Source: an uncultured Chlorobiaceae bacterium (GTDB lineage: Bacteria; Bacteroidota; Chlorobiia; Chlorobiales; Chlorobiaceae). Taken from it: a stretch of 43,402 nt of DNA. The stretch lies in NCBI GenBank assembly GCA_903940125.1, contig CAJAJL010000028.1:1-43402 (forward strand), in the 5' to 3' direction. The notes under the pieces are model-generated. The model was given only the letters and a program-made list of their open reading frames with translations. It did no database searches and was not told where the DNA came from. Of this stretch, positions 26,984-36,411 are shown piece by piece (position 1 is the first letter of the stretch; each line of letters starts with the position of its first letter). A program made the position numbers and the translations under genes.

Positions 26984-28786
26984 ATGAAGAATGGACGAGC
27001 GCAAATGAATATAGTTATTGTCGGTCATGTTGATCACGGTAAAAGTACTGTGATTGGCCGACTTCTTGCTGATACGGGGACTCTTCCCAAAGGCAAGCTT
27101 GAATCAGTCAAAGAGAACTGCAGACGCAACTCAAAGCCTTTCGAGTATGCTTTTCTGCTTGATGCGCTCAAGGATGAGCAGTCACAGGGGATCACCATCG
27201 ATATGGCACGCTGTTTTTTTAAAACAGCCGAGCGCGACTATATCATCATCGATGCTCCCGGTCATATAGAGTTTCTGAAAAATATGATAACCGGTGCATC
27301 AAGAGCAGAATCGGCCCTGCTTGTTATCGATGTGGATGAAGGAATCAGGGAAAACTCAAAGCGGCACGGTCAGATGGTTTCGATGCTTGGTGTTAAGCAG
27401 GTAACCGTGCTGGTCAACAAAATGGATCTTGTCAATTTCAGCGAAGAGGTTTTTGAAAAGCTGAAAGCCGACTATTCGGACTTTCTTGCCCAGATCAAGG
27501 TGAAACCCGTCAGCTTTATTCCGGTCAGTGCCCGCGAAGGAGACAACATCGCAACTCTTTCCGGGCGTATGCCATGGTATAAGGGTGCTACGGTTCTTCA
27601 GCAGCTTGACCGGTTCACCAATAACAAGCAGCTTCAGGATAAGCCCTTCCGTTTTCCCGTACAGGATATCTACAAGTTTACCCGTCAGAACGATGACCGG
27701 AGAATTGTAGCAGGCAGCGTTTCCGCCGGTTCAGTGAGTGTTGGTGATGAAGTGCTTTTTTTACCTTCAGGTAAGCAATCCGCTATACAATCAGTAGAGT
27801 CGTTCAATACCACGCCGAAACAAATTGCCATAACGGGAGAGGCTTTAGGGTTTACTCTCACCACACAGATCTATATTCGGCCCGGTGAGCTCATGGTAAA
27901 ACCCTCTGAACCGTTGCCGGAAGTTGGCACTCGTTTCAGGGTGAATATTTTCTGGGTAGGCAGAGCGCCGATGATCATGCAGAAGGAGTACAAGCTTAAA
28001 ATTGGTTCTGCACGCACTTCAGTGAAACTCGCGGAAATATGCAATACGCTCGATGCATCTGACTTGAGTTACAGTAAGAATAAACATCAGCTTGATTGCC
28101 GCGATGTAGGAGAGTGTATTCTCGAAACCTCCCGTCCCATTGCTTTTGATCCTGCATCCGCAAGTGAGACAACCGGAAGGTTTGTTATTGTTGATAATTA
28201 TGAAATTACCGGTGGCGGTATAGTCATTGAGAATCTTTCAACTGACGAAACTCTGCTGCAGCGTCATATCCGCGAGCGGGAGAACAACTGGGAAAAAGGG
28301 CTGATCAGATCGGAAGAAAGAGAACTTGCCAACCGTCACCGAGCAAAGTTCATCGTCTTTACCGGAGTTCCCGGCACAGGCAAACGATCTGTGGCCAAAG
28401 CTCTTGAACAGGGGTTGTTTGCCAACCGGTTGAACGCTTATTACCTTGGTGTAGCCAATATTGACCGTGGACTGGATGCTGATTTAGGATACCATGTTGA
28501 TAACGCTGGTGAGAGAATGAGAAGAATCGGAGAGTTAGCCCGTATTCTCACTGATGCCGGGCTTATTTTCATCACGACTATCGATGATGCTGACGATTAC
28601 GATATTGAAACCCTGAAGCAGTTGAACGAACCCAGCGACATTCTTGTCGTCAACATGGGTGAAAATGGCTTTTCCCGATACCACCCCGATCTTCAGCTCC
28701 CTGCCGGCGGGACCATTGCTGACGCAGTAAAGGAGGTGGCCGATATGTTGAAAACAAAGGAAATCATCATTGAGTACCAGATATGA
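26984..28786 (+). CDS. cysNC: Sulfate adenylyltransferase subunit 1 fused to a divergent APS kinase-like domain (CysN-CysC)
   Basis: 600 residues from the ATG at 26984 (593 from the ATG at 27005; the reading back to 26888 overlaps cysD). The N-terminal GTPase has G1 GHVDHGKS, G3 DAPGH and G4 NKMD; EF-Tu-like barrels follow. The last 170 residues are CysC-like, but the P-loop reads GVPGTGKR, with Arg (28385-28387) where Ser/Thr is needed, and the usual DGDNxR motif is replaced by GVANIDRG. The kinase half is therefore probably inactive or altered. That fits a pathway in which CysH takes APS directly. The GTPase half should be active with CysD. Confidence 0.9.
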   Translation: MKNGRAQMNIVIVGHVDHGKSTVIGRLLADTGTLPKGKLESVKENCRRNSKPFEYAFLLDALKDEQSQGITIDMARCFFKTAERDYIIIDAPGHIEFLKNMITGASRAESALLVIDVDEGIRENSKRHGQMVSMLGVKQVTVLVNKMDLVNFSEEVFEKLKADYSDFLAQIKVKPVSFIPVSAREGDNIATLSGRMPWYKGATVLQQLDRFTNNKQLQDKPFRFPVQDIYKFTRQNDDRRIVAGSVSAGSVSVGDEVLFLPSGKQSAIQSVESFNTTPKQIAITGEALGFTLTTQIYIRPGELMVKPSEPLPEVGTRFRVNIFWVGRAPMIMQKEYKLKIGSARTSVKLAEICNTLDASDLSYSKNKHQLDCRDVGECILETSRPIAFDPASASETTGRFVIVDNYEITGGGIVIENLSTDETLLQRHIRERENNWEKGLIRSEERELANRHRAKFIVFTGVPGTGKRSVAKALEQGLFANRLNAYYLGVANIDRGLDADLGYHVDNAGERMRRIGELARILTDAGLIFITTIDDADDYDIETLKQLNEPSDILVVNMGENGFSRYHPDLQLPAGGTIADAVKEVADMLKTKEIIIEYQI

Positions 28787-28793
28787 GATAAGG

Positions 28794-28837
28794 AAAAAGA
28801 TTCCCGGCCACTTGATTGTTGTTCATGACCGGGAATC
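28794..28837 (-). terminator. Intrinsic terminator between convergent genes
   Basis: Perfect 9-bp arms GATTCCCGG (28799-28807) and CCGGGAATC (28829-28837). Read on the minus strand, the stem is followed by five T, ending the transcript of the 28856-29620 pair; it may also stop the cys operon. Confidence 0.7.
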
Positions 28838-28855
28838 GCAATTTGAGCATGTTTT

Positions 28856-29164
28856 TCAGTTATCAAAAAATTCTATCTGCAGATTTTCATCAGGTTGCTC
28901 GGTGACATTGAACCGGCCTTTTTTAACGATCGAAAGCCCTTTTTTATCACCGGCAGGGATGATACTCTGTTCAACGTTATCCGCCTCTTTTTTCGGGCAG
29001 TTCTGGTTGAAGAAAAGGTTCAGAACAGAGCCTGTATTCTCAAACTGAAGAAGGAAGCCATTATGATTGACAAAAACCAGATCGTCATAGGCATAGGTCA
29101 CTTCATGGCCAAGCTCTTCAAGCAGTTGCATAACGGTTCCAAGTGGTCGTACGGTTGTTTCCAT
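28856..29164 (-). CDS. Conserved hypothetical protein, 102 residues
   Basis: I do not recognise a family. The protein is soluble, with a helical start (TVMQLLEELGHEVTYAYDDLVF) followed by what looks like a small beta fold, and one cysteine. It starts 3 bp after the stop of the nitrogenase-associated ArsC-like gene and ends at a good terminator, so the two form a two-gene operon. A role tied to that partner is the only clue. The coding call rests on the tight operon spacing. Confidence 0.7.
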   Translation of the reverse strand: METTVRPLGTVMQLLEELGHEVTYAYDDLVFVNHNGFLLQFENTGSVLNLFFNQNCPKKEADNVEQSIIPAGDKKGLSIVKKGRFNVTEQPDENLQIEFFDN

Positions 29165-29167
29165 AGG

Positions 29168-29620
29168 TCAAAGCTCCTGATTTATACATGATGAGTTATC
29201 GATATGGGGACATGAATTCAGATCGGTTATATCTAACTTTTCTACGATATTTTCAGCCCCCTGAACCGGTTTGAGATTGATCAGATTTTCTAATATCGTG
29301 GTATCGAATCCCTGAATACAATGCTTGCCGATTTTCAAGAGAGGTCGTTTTATCAGTAAAGGTTCCTTGATCATTGCTTCCAGAGCCTCCTCTTTCGTGA
29401 AATCAAAAGGATTTACAAGTCCCGATTTTATTGCGGGAGCAGCTGGATTAAAACAGTCAGCAACAGGTTTTTCTCCGAGATAGCGATCAAGCTCCTCTTT
29501 TGTCCATGGGTGCTCAAGCAGGTTGACTGCTTCTACGACATGCCCTGAAAGCTCAAGTATCTTTTTTTGCCTGATGTTGTTCTGGCAGTCCGGTTTTTCG
29601 TAAAAGAGTATCGTTTCCAT
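29168..29620 (-). CDS. ArsC-like nitrogenase-associated protein
   Basis: 150 residues of the ArsC/Spx thioredoxin-like fold. FYEKPDCQNNIRQKKIL at 6-22 carries the single N-terminal Cys12; the WTKEELDRYLGEKPVADCFNPAAPAIKSG and PLLIKRPLL segments match the family named nitrogenase-associated protein, found near nif genes. Here there are no nif genes in view. The C-terminus has an extra tail with two cysteines (SCPHIDNSSC), outside the usual domain. Green sulfur bacteria fix nitrogen, so the role may still be nitrogenase-linked, but none is established. Confidence 0.8.
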   Translation of the reverse strand: METILFYEKPDCQNNIRQKKILELSGHVVEAVNLLEHPWTKEELDRYLGEKPVADCFNPAAPAIKSGLVNPFDFTKEEALEAMIKEPLLIKRPLLKIGKHCIQGFDTTILENLINLKPVQGAENIVEKLDITDLNSCPHIDNSSCINQEL

Positions 29621-29768
29621 GATTGTCAGACCACAAGTTCATATTCCGCCATTCGTCACTATAGTAAGGAAAAAGTTTTTATTATTCTAAATAATTAAGT
29701 TATATATTTTATTTTATGAAATAAATTAAGGTGAATTTACATAATCTCAACAATTAATAATTAAAGCT

Positions 29769-30029
29769 ATGGCAGAAAGCAACCTTCAGGCTTGGGAAAA
29801 AGTGCTTGAATACTCCTCGGTTCCATTGCACGGAACCATGTCAAGAAAAATCCGAAAAGGTGTAAAATTGCAGATTAACGAGGGGAAAATCTATGAAGAT
29901 GCGGTACTCTTTATCAGTGATCTTTTTTTGAGGGTGACCGAGGAGTCAAAGGATGGTAACAGTGTCAACACCTATTATGACATGAAAGCTGTTTCAAGTA
30001 TCCGCACCTACAGCAGTAAAGAGCAGTAA
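29769..30029 (+). CDS. Conserved hypothetical protein, 86 residues
   Basis: Small soluble protein with no cysteine, signal or recognised domain. The segment SRKIRKGVKLQINEGKIYEDAVLFISDLFLRVTE looks like a beta-rich small fold. It has its own A/T-rich promoter region (about 29640-29768) and is followed by a strong hairpin at 30047-30090, which favours a real gene. Function unknown. Confidence 0.65.
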   Translation: MAESNLQAWEKVLEYSSVPLHGTMSRKIRKGVKLQINEGKIYEDAVLFISDLFLRVTEESKDGNSVNTYYDMKAVSSIRTYSSKEQ

Positions 30030-30046
30030 CCGATTGACGTTATCGG

Positions 30047-30090
30047 CTGAGCGAGAGGCAGAGTTTGTGATTCTGCCCTCTCTGACTCAG
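30047..30090. terminator. Hairpin between convergent genes
   Basis: CTGAG (30047-30051) pairs with CTCAG (30086-30090), and GAGAGGCAGA (30053-30062) with a matching arm at 30072-30082 with one bulged C. It lies 17 bp past the 86-residue gene and 20 bp before the end of the SulP gene. There is no T-run, so it may be a bidirectional terminator of the weaker kind. Confidence 0.45.
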
Positions 30091-30110
30091 TACTGATTGA
30101 ACTGCATCTA

Positions 30111-31832
30111 TCAGGAAGTCAAGTTTTTTTCCCGTTCAACCGAAGGTACAAAGTTGAGTTGCCGGCCCAGTTTGGGTTGACCGAGAATCTCTCTCGCATG
30201 ATCGAGAGCATCATCAATGTTCCCGAAAATGTTTTCTTCACCGATATCATCGTATAGGCCGTACTGCTGAAGCGCGAAGAGTGGCTGGGCATGAACACCC
30301 GATAGGATCAGCCTGGTTTCGGCTTTTCTGCAATCTTTCAGAAGTTCTTTCATCAGATTCAAACCAGTTGCGTCGATCGAAAGCACATTACGCATTCTGA
30401 TGATGCGGATTTTTGGTGCTTTTTCAACGATGTGCATGGCCTCCCTGAATTTGCTTGCTGCACCGAAGAAAAATGGCCCGTTAAATTCAAAGACCTCTAC
30501 ACCATCAGGTACTTTCCTTGTCACAATGGTGTTGGGATCCTCCTCTTCATCACTGTCACTGTCTTTCAAATCCTTTGTGATGATGCCGACATTGGAAAGT
30601 TGGGCCATTCGTTGCATGAAAAGGACAACCGAGAGCAGCATGCCTATTTCTATGGCAAGTGTCAGATCAAAGACAACGGTGAGGCCAAATGTCGTCAGAA
30701 GAACGACAACATCGCTTCTCGGGCTTTTCAGGAGTTCCTGGAACACCTTGATTTCGCTCATGTTCCATGCGACAATAATAAGAATTGCCGCCAGAGCCGG
30801 CATAGGGATAAGCTTAGCCCACTTGCCGAACAACAGCATGATCAAAAGAAGCGTCACGGCGTGAATGATGCCGGCTATAGGTGTTCTCCCGCCGTTTTTG
30901 ACATTGGTTGCCGTTCTTGCGATAGCGCCGGTGACGGGTAACCCGCCGAAAAGAGGGGTAATGATATTGGCAGCTCCCTGGGCTATCAGTTCCATATTCG
31001 ATTTGTGTCGGCTACCTATCATGCCATCAGCCACAACGGCTGAAAGCAGTGCTTCAATTGCACCAAGCAAGGCAATGGTAGTCGCCGGCATGATGAGTTG
31101 CCTGATGGTGGCAAAATCAAAAAAGGGAAGCGACGGTACAGGAATCATGGATGGAATTTCTCCAAAACGGGATTCAATAGTTGCAACATGCAGGTGAAAG
31201 TATTGTACGGTCAACGTTGTAACAATGATGGCAATAAGTGACCCGGGGATTTTCCGGGAAATTTTCGGCCAGAAGAGTATAATCAGAAGGGCAAGCATAC
31301 CGATCATCAAACTCGAAAGGTCCAGCGTTGGGAGGTTGCGGCCATAGGCAGTCCACTTGCCGATAAAATCAGCCGGGACTTTTTCGATGGCAAGGCCGAG
31401 AAAATCTTTGATCTGGCTTGAAAAAATTATGACGGCAATACCGCTTGTGAACCCGACAATAACCGGATAGGGAATGAACTTAATCAGTGAACCGAACTGG
31501 GCGAAACCCATAATCATGAGAATAATGCCGGACATGATGGTTGCCAGCATCAAGCCGTTAATACCGTATTGCTGGACAATTCCATACAGAATTACAATAA
31601 AGGCACCTGTAGGTCCGCCTATCTGGACTCTGCTTCCTCCAAGAAAAGAGACAAGAAATCCTCCGACAACGGCGCTGATAAGGCCTTTTTCAGGGGATAC
31701 GCCAGATGCTATTGCAAAAGCAATCGCCAATGGCAAAGCAACAATGCCAACCATGACACCGGCGACGACATCCTTCATTATCCGGTCAGGGGTGAGCTCC
31801 GGTAAAATTGAAAATAACTTTGGTTTGAACAT
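30111..31832 (-). CDS. SulP-family anion permease, probable sulfate transporter, with STAS domain
   Basis: 573 residues from the ATG at 31830-31832, where the family N-terminus ([12 protein letters not shown]) begins; an ATG at 31877 with an AGGAG three bases upstream is an alternative. Multiple membrane segments cover residues about 20-420, with the SulP hallmarks [23 protein letters not shown] and [15 protein letters not shown]. The C-terminal STAS domain has the IDATGLN loop. Transport of sulfate is inferred from nearness to cysH-cysD-cysNC; other SulP proteins carry bicarbonate or other anions. An acidic stretch (DSDSDEEED) precedes STAS. Confidence 0.88.
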   Translation of the reverse strand: MFKPKLFSILPELTPDRIMKDVVAGVMVGIVALPLAIAFAIASGVSPEKGLISAVVGGFLVSFLGGSRVQIGGPTGAFIVILYGIVQQYGINGLMLATIMSGIILMIMGFAQFGSLIKFIPYPVIVGFTSGIAVIIFSSQIKDFLGLAIEKVPADFIGKWTAYGRNLPTLDLSSLMIGMLALLIILFWPKISRKIPGSLIAIIVTTLTVQYFHLHVATIESRFGEIPSMIPVPSLPFFDFATIRQLIMPATTIALLGAIEALLSAVVADGMIGSRHKSNMELIAQGAANIITPLFGGLPVTGAIARTATNVKNGGRTPIAGIIHAVTLLLIMLLFGKWAKLIPMPALAAILIIVAWNMSEIKVFQELLKSPRSDVVVLLTTFGLTVVFDLTLAIEIGMLLSVVLFMQRMAQLSNVGIITKDLKDSDSDEEEDPNTIVTRKVPDGVEVFEFNGPFFFGAASKFREAMHIVEKAPKIRIIRMRNVLSIDATGLNLMKELLKDCRKAETRLILSGVHAQPLFALQQYGLYDDIGEENIFGNIDDALDHAREILGQPKLGRQLNFVPSVEREKNLTS

Positions 31833-32044
31833 GATGAGAGTCGGGAAAAAATGAACAGTGTAGCCCTTGGCGGGCATGAACTCCTATATATAGATTTTCT
31901 GACTATATCCCAATGTTGCAAACGTTCTATACAAGGATTTTTTTTGTCTGTGCTGGCGACTGATTGCTTTAATTACTCATGTAAAACGACCTGTCCGTTG
32001 TGTATTTTATGGAGGGCTGAAACTTAAAAGAATATTCAACGACA

Positions 32045-32572
32045 ATGCGGGTAATATTGTATCAACATAACCAGGTGAGAGTGTATAAGGTTATCATTTT
32101 TTTGATGATTATGGTGCTTGCAGCGCGGGTGGCCGCAGCAGAAGCGGCCGGAAACTGGATTTACGAAAAGGTAACTCAGGATGCAGATCAGAAAGAACTC
32201 TCAACCGCTACAGTTCTGAGCAGAAACTCGATAAGATTATTATCACCATATGCCGGTGTCAATCACGGCTTGATCATGATACGAATGTTTAAAGGTGGAG
32301 AACCGGAAGTGTTATTTGCTGTTGATAAGGGTCAGTTTTACACCGGAGATAAAATACGGGTAAAGATTGATGGTGGAGATGCCGTCTGGATAGTGGTGGA
32401 CAAGCCAGGCGACCGAAGGAGTGACTTGTTATTCATTCATGACCCTCAGGGTTTTATCAGACAGATCAAAAGCGCAAAAGAGCTGAAAATCGCAGCTCAA
32501 TTGTCTCAAAACGGGGAAAAAATTTTTGATTTCAACGTTGATGGACTGGATTTGAAAAAAGTCGGATTGTAA
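32045..32572 (+). CDS. Putative exported protein, 175 residues
   Basis: A hydrophobic signal peptide (VIIFLMIMVLAARVAAAEA) is followed by a soluble, probably beta-rich domain with no cysteine. No family recognised with confidence. A GTG at about 32078 could be the true start, giving a more normal signal peptide length. It lies 54 bp upstream of the cyclase-like gene in the same direction, so the two may be cotranscribed. Function unknown. Confidence 0.65.
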   Translation: MRVILYQHNQVRVYKVIIFLMIMVLAARVAAAEAAGNWIYEKVTQDADQKELSTATVLSRNSIRLLSPYAGVNHGLIMIRMFKGGEPEVLFAVDKGQFYTGDKIRVKIDGGDAVWIVVDKPGDRRSDLLFIHDPQGFIRQIKSAKELKIAAQLSQNGEKIFDFNVDGLDLKKVGL

Positions 32573-32626
32573 CGCCGTCCGTGCATCGAAAATATTACTG
32601 TATAGACCAAATAACATGATAGTGTT

Positions 32627-33427
32627 GTGAAAACACCATTCAGCTATAATACCATAACTGATTTTCTCATTTCCCAGCCGTTGACCATAGATGTGGAAAT
32701 AGATGATCAGTATTCCGGCTGTTTTTCGGTAAAGGGAATTGAATTTGAAGCTACGGTGCTTTATGCTGGAATTTCAGACTTTGCACGACTCTCCGTTGAG
32801 CTCGCTCCTGCCGAAATGCTCATCTATCTGAACATGTTTCTGGTCTGGATGCGTGAATCCACGCTGATTGATCGCTTCTGTGTTCTCGAGAGATTTCTTG
32901 ATAATGCACTTATACTGCTGTTTTCGAAACGTTTTGGTTCTGAAGATCCTTTTGTTGATGCTCTGCAGGCAGCTCGATGGATGGGGGATCATGATGCATT
33001 GAAGTTCTGTCCTGATATTGGTATCGCCAGTGGTACCGTTATGGCTGGTTTTACCGGGACTCCAACAGAGTATTCGACCTCTGTTTTTGGTTGTCCCTTG
33101 ATTCTTGCTGCAGGATGTGCACGACTTAATCCAAGGGGCGAAGTTGCTTCAATGATAACATTTCCCGCCGATGAGTGGAAAAAACGCTCTCTTGATGATG
33201 TGTTTCAGCCGATCGAGTATAATCACCCTGAAAAAGGAACGTCGACGCAGTCGCAGACATGGATTCTGGGAGATCCCAGAGAGGTTGAGTTTCCCGGCAC
33301 AGGCAGGATTGCCTTAAGGGACATAGCCAATGTTATTCACTCTATGCCATCAGTATCGGCAGAAAAAAAGGCAAGGGAGTGGGTTGATCTTATCAGGGCA
33401 AAAGGTTTTTATAAAAAAAACGATTAA
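32627..33427 (+). CDS. Degenerate class III nucleotidyl cyclase-like protein
   Basis: 266 residues with a GTG start. The central part follows the cyclase homology domain: ATVLYAGISDFARLS aligns with the usual LFADIRGFTxLS, VLERFLDNALILLF with K-x-x-GDAxxAxF, and IGIASGTVMAGFTG with IGIHxGxVxxGxxG, then FGCPLILAAGCARL with GDxVNLAARL. The first metal Asp is Gly, the base-selecting Lys is Glu/Arg, and the N-x-x-x-R transition-state pair is absent. It is thus unlikely to make cAMP or cGMP, and may be a structural or sensing relic. No membrane or sensor domain is attached. Confidence 0.75.
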   Translation: MKTPFSYNTITDFLISQPLTIDVEIDDQYSGCFSVKGIEFEATVLYAGISDFARLSVELAPAEMLIYLNMFLVWMRESTLIDRFCVLERFLDNALILLFSKRFGSEDPFVDALQAARWMGDHDALKFCPDIGIASGTVMAGFTGTPTEYSTSVFGCPLILAAGCARLNPRGEVASMITFPADEWKKRSLDDVFQPIEYNHPEKGTSTQSQTWILGDPREVEFPGTGRIALRDIANVIHSMPSVSAEKKAREWVDLIRAKGFYKKND

Positions 33428-33525
33428 CTCTGTTATGCTGTTGGATTATTGCGGAACCATGGTTACTATTTTTTCGGCACCATAAATCGGCCATTTAAAA
33501 GAAAATAAAAGGAGAAACAGCGTTT

Positions 33526-34023
33526 ATGTCAACAACGAATGAAAATCTGAAAGAAGCTTTTGCCGGTGAGAGTCAGGCAAACCAGAAGTACCTTGCTTTT
33601 GCAAAGGAAGCTGAAAAAGCGGGGTTCACTAATATTGCAAAGTTGTTCCGTACAACTGCTCAGGCGGAATCGATTCATGCTGAAGGTCATTTCACGGCAC
33701 TTGGAGGAATAGGATCAACTGCAGATAATTTGCAGGCTGCCATTGGCGGTGAAACATTTGAGCATACCGAAATGTATCCGCCGATGCTTGAACAGGCTGA
33801 AACTGATAATCATCCGGCAAAAAAGATGTTTGCTTTTGCGCTCAAGGCTGAAAGGCAGCATGCCGCATTGTATAAAAAAGCATTGGAAGCGGTGCGTGAC
33901 GGTAAGGATATTACGGCTACCGAAGTTTGGCTTTGTCCTTTCTGCGGTCATATTGAGCTGGGTACGCCACCGGCTGTCTGTCCGATTTGCGGCGCAACAG
34001 CTTCGCAGTTCGTACAGGTTTAA
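33526..34023 (+). CDS. rbr: Rubrerythrin
   Basis: 165 residues. The N-terminal ferritin-like four-helix domain has ExxH-type diiron ligands (FAGESQANQKY, TAQAESIHAEGH, LEQAETDN, KAERQHAALY). The C-terminal rubredoxin-like knuckle has CPFCG and CPICG for one iron. The enzyme reduces hydrogen peroxide in the cytoplasm, expected of a strict anaerobe. It has a strong AAAGGAG site and a clean terminator downstream, so probably stands alone. Confidence 0.94.
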   Translation: MSTTNENLKEAFAGESQANQKYLAFAKEAEKAGFTNIAKLFRTTAQAESIHAEGHFTALGGIGSTADNLQAAIGGETFEHTEMYPPMLEQAETDNHPAKKMFAFALKAERQHAALYKKALEAVRDGKDITATEVWLCPFCGHIELGTPPAVCPICGATASQFVQV

Positions 34024-34043
34024 TACTGTCGCAATTGTTTCAA

Positions 34044-34072
34044 GGAGGCGGTTCATTGAACCGCCTTTTTTA
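34044..34072 (+). terminator. Intrinsic terminator of rubrerythrin
   Basis: GGCGGTTC (34047-34054) and GAACCGCC (34058-34065) with a 3-nt loop and a run of T directly after, 24 bp past the stop. Confidence 0.88.
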
Positions 34073-34099
34073 CAGCAATTTTTCTCAGATTGTCTTCTC

Positions 34100-34387
34100 T
34101 TATTCCGCAATATGATTTTTGGTTGCGAGCAATACTGCTGCAGCAATAAGGTCAATCGGTATCCAGAACTCCTTCGCAAGATTAATTTCCATAATAGGAT
34201 TATACAGTATTGCAAACAGTGTATAGACAATGGGGAGCAAAAATATTTTTTTGCCAAAATTCCGGTACGCTCCCCAGGCGAAAGTTCCGGCAGCGACTAT
34301 TTTTAACAGATTATAAAATTCAGCAGGGAGAGGGAGTACGGCGATGAAGAGAAGGAGTGCCGTAATATAGATGACTTGAACGGGCAT
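34100..34387 (-). CDS. Small integral membrane protein, 95 residues
   Basis: Three or four hydrophobic helices (IYITALLLFIAVLPL, LLKIVAAGTFAWGAY, KIFLLPIVYTLFAIL, WIPIDLIAAAVLLA) with short charged loops. It resembles small uncharacterised membrane proteins of the DUF6804 kind, but I am not sure. It is convergent with rubrerythrin and divergent from the KefB-type gene, with a long inverted repeat between (34421-34479). Function unknown. Confidence 0.7.
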   Translation of the reverse strand: MPVQVIYITALLLFIAVLPLPAEFYNLLKIVAAGTFAWGAYRNFGKKIFLLPIVYTLFAILYNPIMEINLAKEFWIPIDLIAAAVLLATKNHIAE

Positions 34388-34420
34388 AAAAGTTCTATTG
34401 ATAAGTGTTGCAAGGAATTC

Positions 34421-34479
34421 AGAAAAGAACGTTGAGAAAATATGCTGAAAAGCTGAAGATATCAGTAACGTTCTTTTCT
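34421..34479. repeat. 13-bp perfect inverted repeat in a divergent promoter region
   Basis: AGAAAAGAACGTT (34421-34433) and AACGTTCTTTTCT (34467-34479) flank 33 bp. It lies between the divergent small membrane protein and KefB-type genes, about 70 bp before the latter, and could be an operator or a hairpin in a transcript leader. Confidence 0.5.
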
Positions 34480-34550
34480 TGCCAAATGCAATAAACTGTT
34501 ATTTTTGAAGGAAAGAATTCATTTTGTTCCAGTGACCAGGCACTCTCTCT

Positions 34551-36305
34551 ATGCATGAATTTGATTTTCTTGGCGAACTGGTGCTTATCGGGGCACTGGC
34601 AGTTGCCATTATTCTGGTTTTTCAGCGTCTGAAGATTCCGCCGGTCATCGGTTTGATTTTTACAGGCATTCTCCTTGGTCCCTCAGGTATTGCTGCGGTC
34701 TATGACCAGAAGCTGATTTCAACGCTTGCCGAGCTTGGTGTGATTCTGCTTTTATTTACCATAGGTCTTGAATTTTCACTTGATGACCTTAAAAAGCTTA
34801 AAAAAATTGTGCTGGTAGGCGGTCTTGTCCAGATTCTTGTAACTGGTCTGGTAATCAGCTTTCTTTCCTACTGGTTTATGCTTGTCATAAATCGAGGCAT
34901 TACTTTATCAGCCGCTGCCTTTCTTGGATTTACCTTTTCGGTCAGCAGTACGGCGATCTGTCTGAAGATTTTAACAGACCGCGATGAGCTCTCTTTGCCG
35001 CACGGGCGCTTTGCATTGGGGATCCTCATTTTTCAGGACATGGCAATTGTCCCGTTGATGATTGGCATTAATGTTTTGAATCCCGAAGCAACACACTCTT
35101 TCGCCATACTCGCCCGAAAAGTCGGCATCATTGTGTTTTTTGCTGCAGGTATTTTTATCAGTTTCAGGCTTCTCATGCCGAGAATGGTACGTCTTATCGC
35201 ATCACTTCATGCAAGAGAGGTTCTTGTTATCGGTGCTCTTGTTATCTGTTTCGGTGCTGCTTACCTGACCTCTCTGGCTGGTCTTTCGCTCGCTCTCGGT
35301 TCTTTTGTCGCCGGTATGATTATAGCAAGCACCGACGAAAGTCATCAGATAAGTGTGACTATCGATCCATTTCGCGAGGCGTTCAGCAGTATCTTTTTTA
35401 TATCCGTAGGGCTTCTGCTCGACGTTAAGATGATTAATCTGCCGCTTTTTGTCTCCATAGCTCTTGTGGTCTTGCTGGTCAAGGGGATGATTGTTGCAGC
35501 TGTTTCCCTTTCTCTTGGCAACTCTCTGAGGGTCAGCATGATGGCAGGCATGGCGCTTGCCCAGATCGGTGAGTTCTCCTTTGTGCTGGCAGAGACTGGT
35601 TTAAAGAGCAATCTTATCAATCATGATGTCTTTCAGGCAATGCTTGCAATCAGTGTGGTCACTATGATCGTTACTCCGGCTATGATTGCTGTAGCTCCCA
35701 AGTTTGCCGATCAGGTGGTGCCGGCACTTGGATTTATACCGCTTGTATCGAGGGATTCTTCCGCTTTTCCCGTACGCCCTCCTGACAGCACCATAATATG
35801 TGCTGGAGAGATTCATGCAGCCATCATCGGGTTCGGTCTGAATGGTCAGAATGTGGCGGCCGTGCTTCATGCGACCAATATTTCCTATACTGTACTTGAA
35901 ATTGACCGGGATATGGTTAAAACCATGAGAAAAAAGGGAGAGCCGATTTATTACGGCGACTGTACTGATAAAAAGGCACTGCTAAGGGCAGGAATAGATC
36001 ATGCTCGTGCGGTTGTGCTGGGTATTTCGGATGCTACTGCAATCGGGAAAAGTATTACAATGATACGGGAGGTTAATAAAAAAGCGTTCATCATTGTAAG
36101 GGCAAGAACTCTTGATGATGTTGCCTCCCTCTACAAAGCAGGAGGAGATGTTGTCGTCACAGAAAAATTTGAAACATCGATCCAGATTTTTTCGCTGCTT
36201 CTTAATCACTTTACGGTTGATCCCGAACTTATTCTCGAACAGCAGGAAATTATCAGACGCGAATGTGAAAAAATTTTCACGACAACTCCTGCACAAGGCA
36301 AATAA
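34551..36305 (+). CDS. KefB-type monovalent cation:proton antiporter (CPA2) with TrkA-N domain
   Basis: 584 residues. About twelve membrane segments span residues 5-400, with family blocks PPVIGLIFTGILLGPSG, LLLFTIGLEFSLDDL and ALAQIGEFSFVLAE. A cytoplasmic TrkA-N/RCK domain follows at about 423-545, with AAIIGFGLNGQNVAAVL as the nucleotide-binding turn and YGDCTDKKALLRAGI. It exchanges K+ or Na+ for H+ at the inner membrane. No separate RCK-C domain is evident; the C-terminus is a short helix. Partner subunits are not nearby. Confidence 0.88.
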   Translation: MHEFDFLGELVLIGALAVAIILVFQRLKIPPVIGLIFTGILLGPSGIAAVYDQKLISTLAELGVILLLFTIGLEFSLDDLKKLKKIVLVGGLVQILVTGLVISFLSYWFMLVINRGITLSAAAFLGFTFSVSSTAICLKILTDRDELSLPHGRFALGILIFQDMAIVPLMIGINVLNPEATHSFAILARKVGIIVFFAAGIFISFRLLMPRMVRLIASLHAREVLVIGALVICFGAAYLTSLAGLSLALGSFVAGMIIASTDESHQISVTIDPFREAFSSIFFISVGLLLDVKMINLPLFVSIALVVLLVKGMIVAAVSLSLGNSLRVSMMAGMALAQIGEFSFVLAETGLKSNLINHDVFQAMLAISVVTMIVTPAMIAVAPKFADQVVPALGFIPLVSRDSSAFPVRPPDSTIICAGEIHAAIIGFGLNGQNVAAVLHATNISYTVLEIDRDMVKTMRKKGEPIYYGDCTDKKALLRAGIDHARAVVLGISDATAIGKSITMIREVNKKAFIIVRARTLDDVASLYKAGGDVVVTEKFETSIQIFSLLLNHFTVDPELILEQQEIIRRECEKIFTTTPAQGK

Positions 36306-36411
36306 CAATTTTCACGATGGATAGTCACATTTCCTGATCATGGTCAATATTTTTTTATATTTACAGTAAATAAGACCATATCTCTATTCACCCACACAGC
36401 CGATATGCGTT

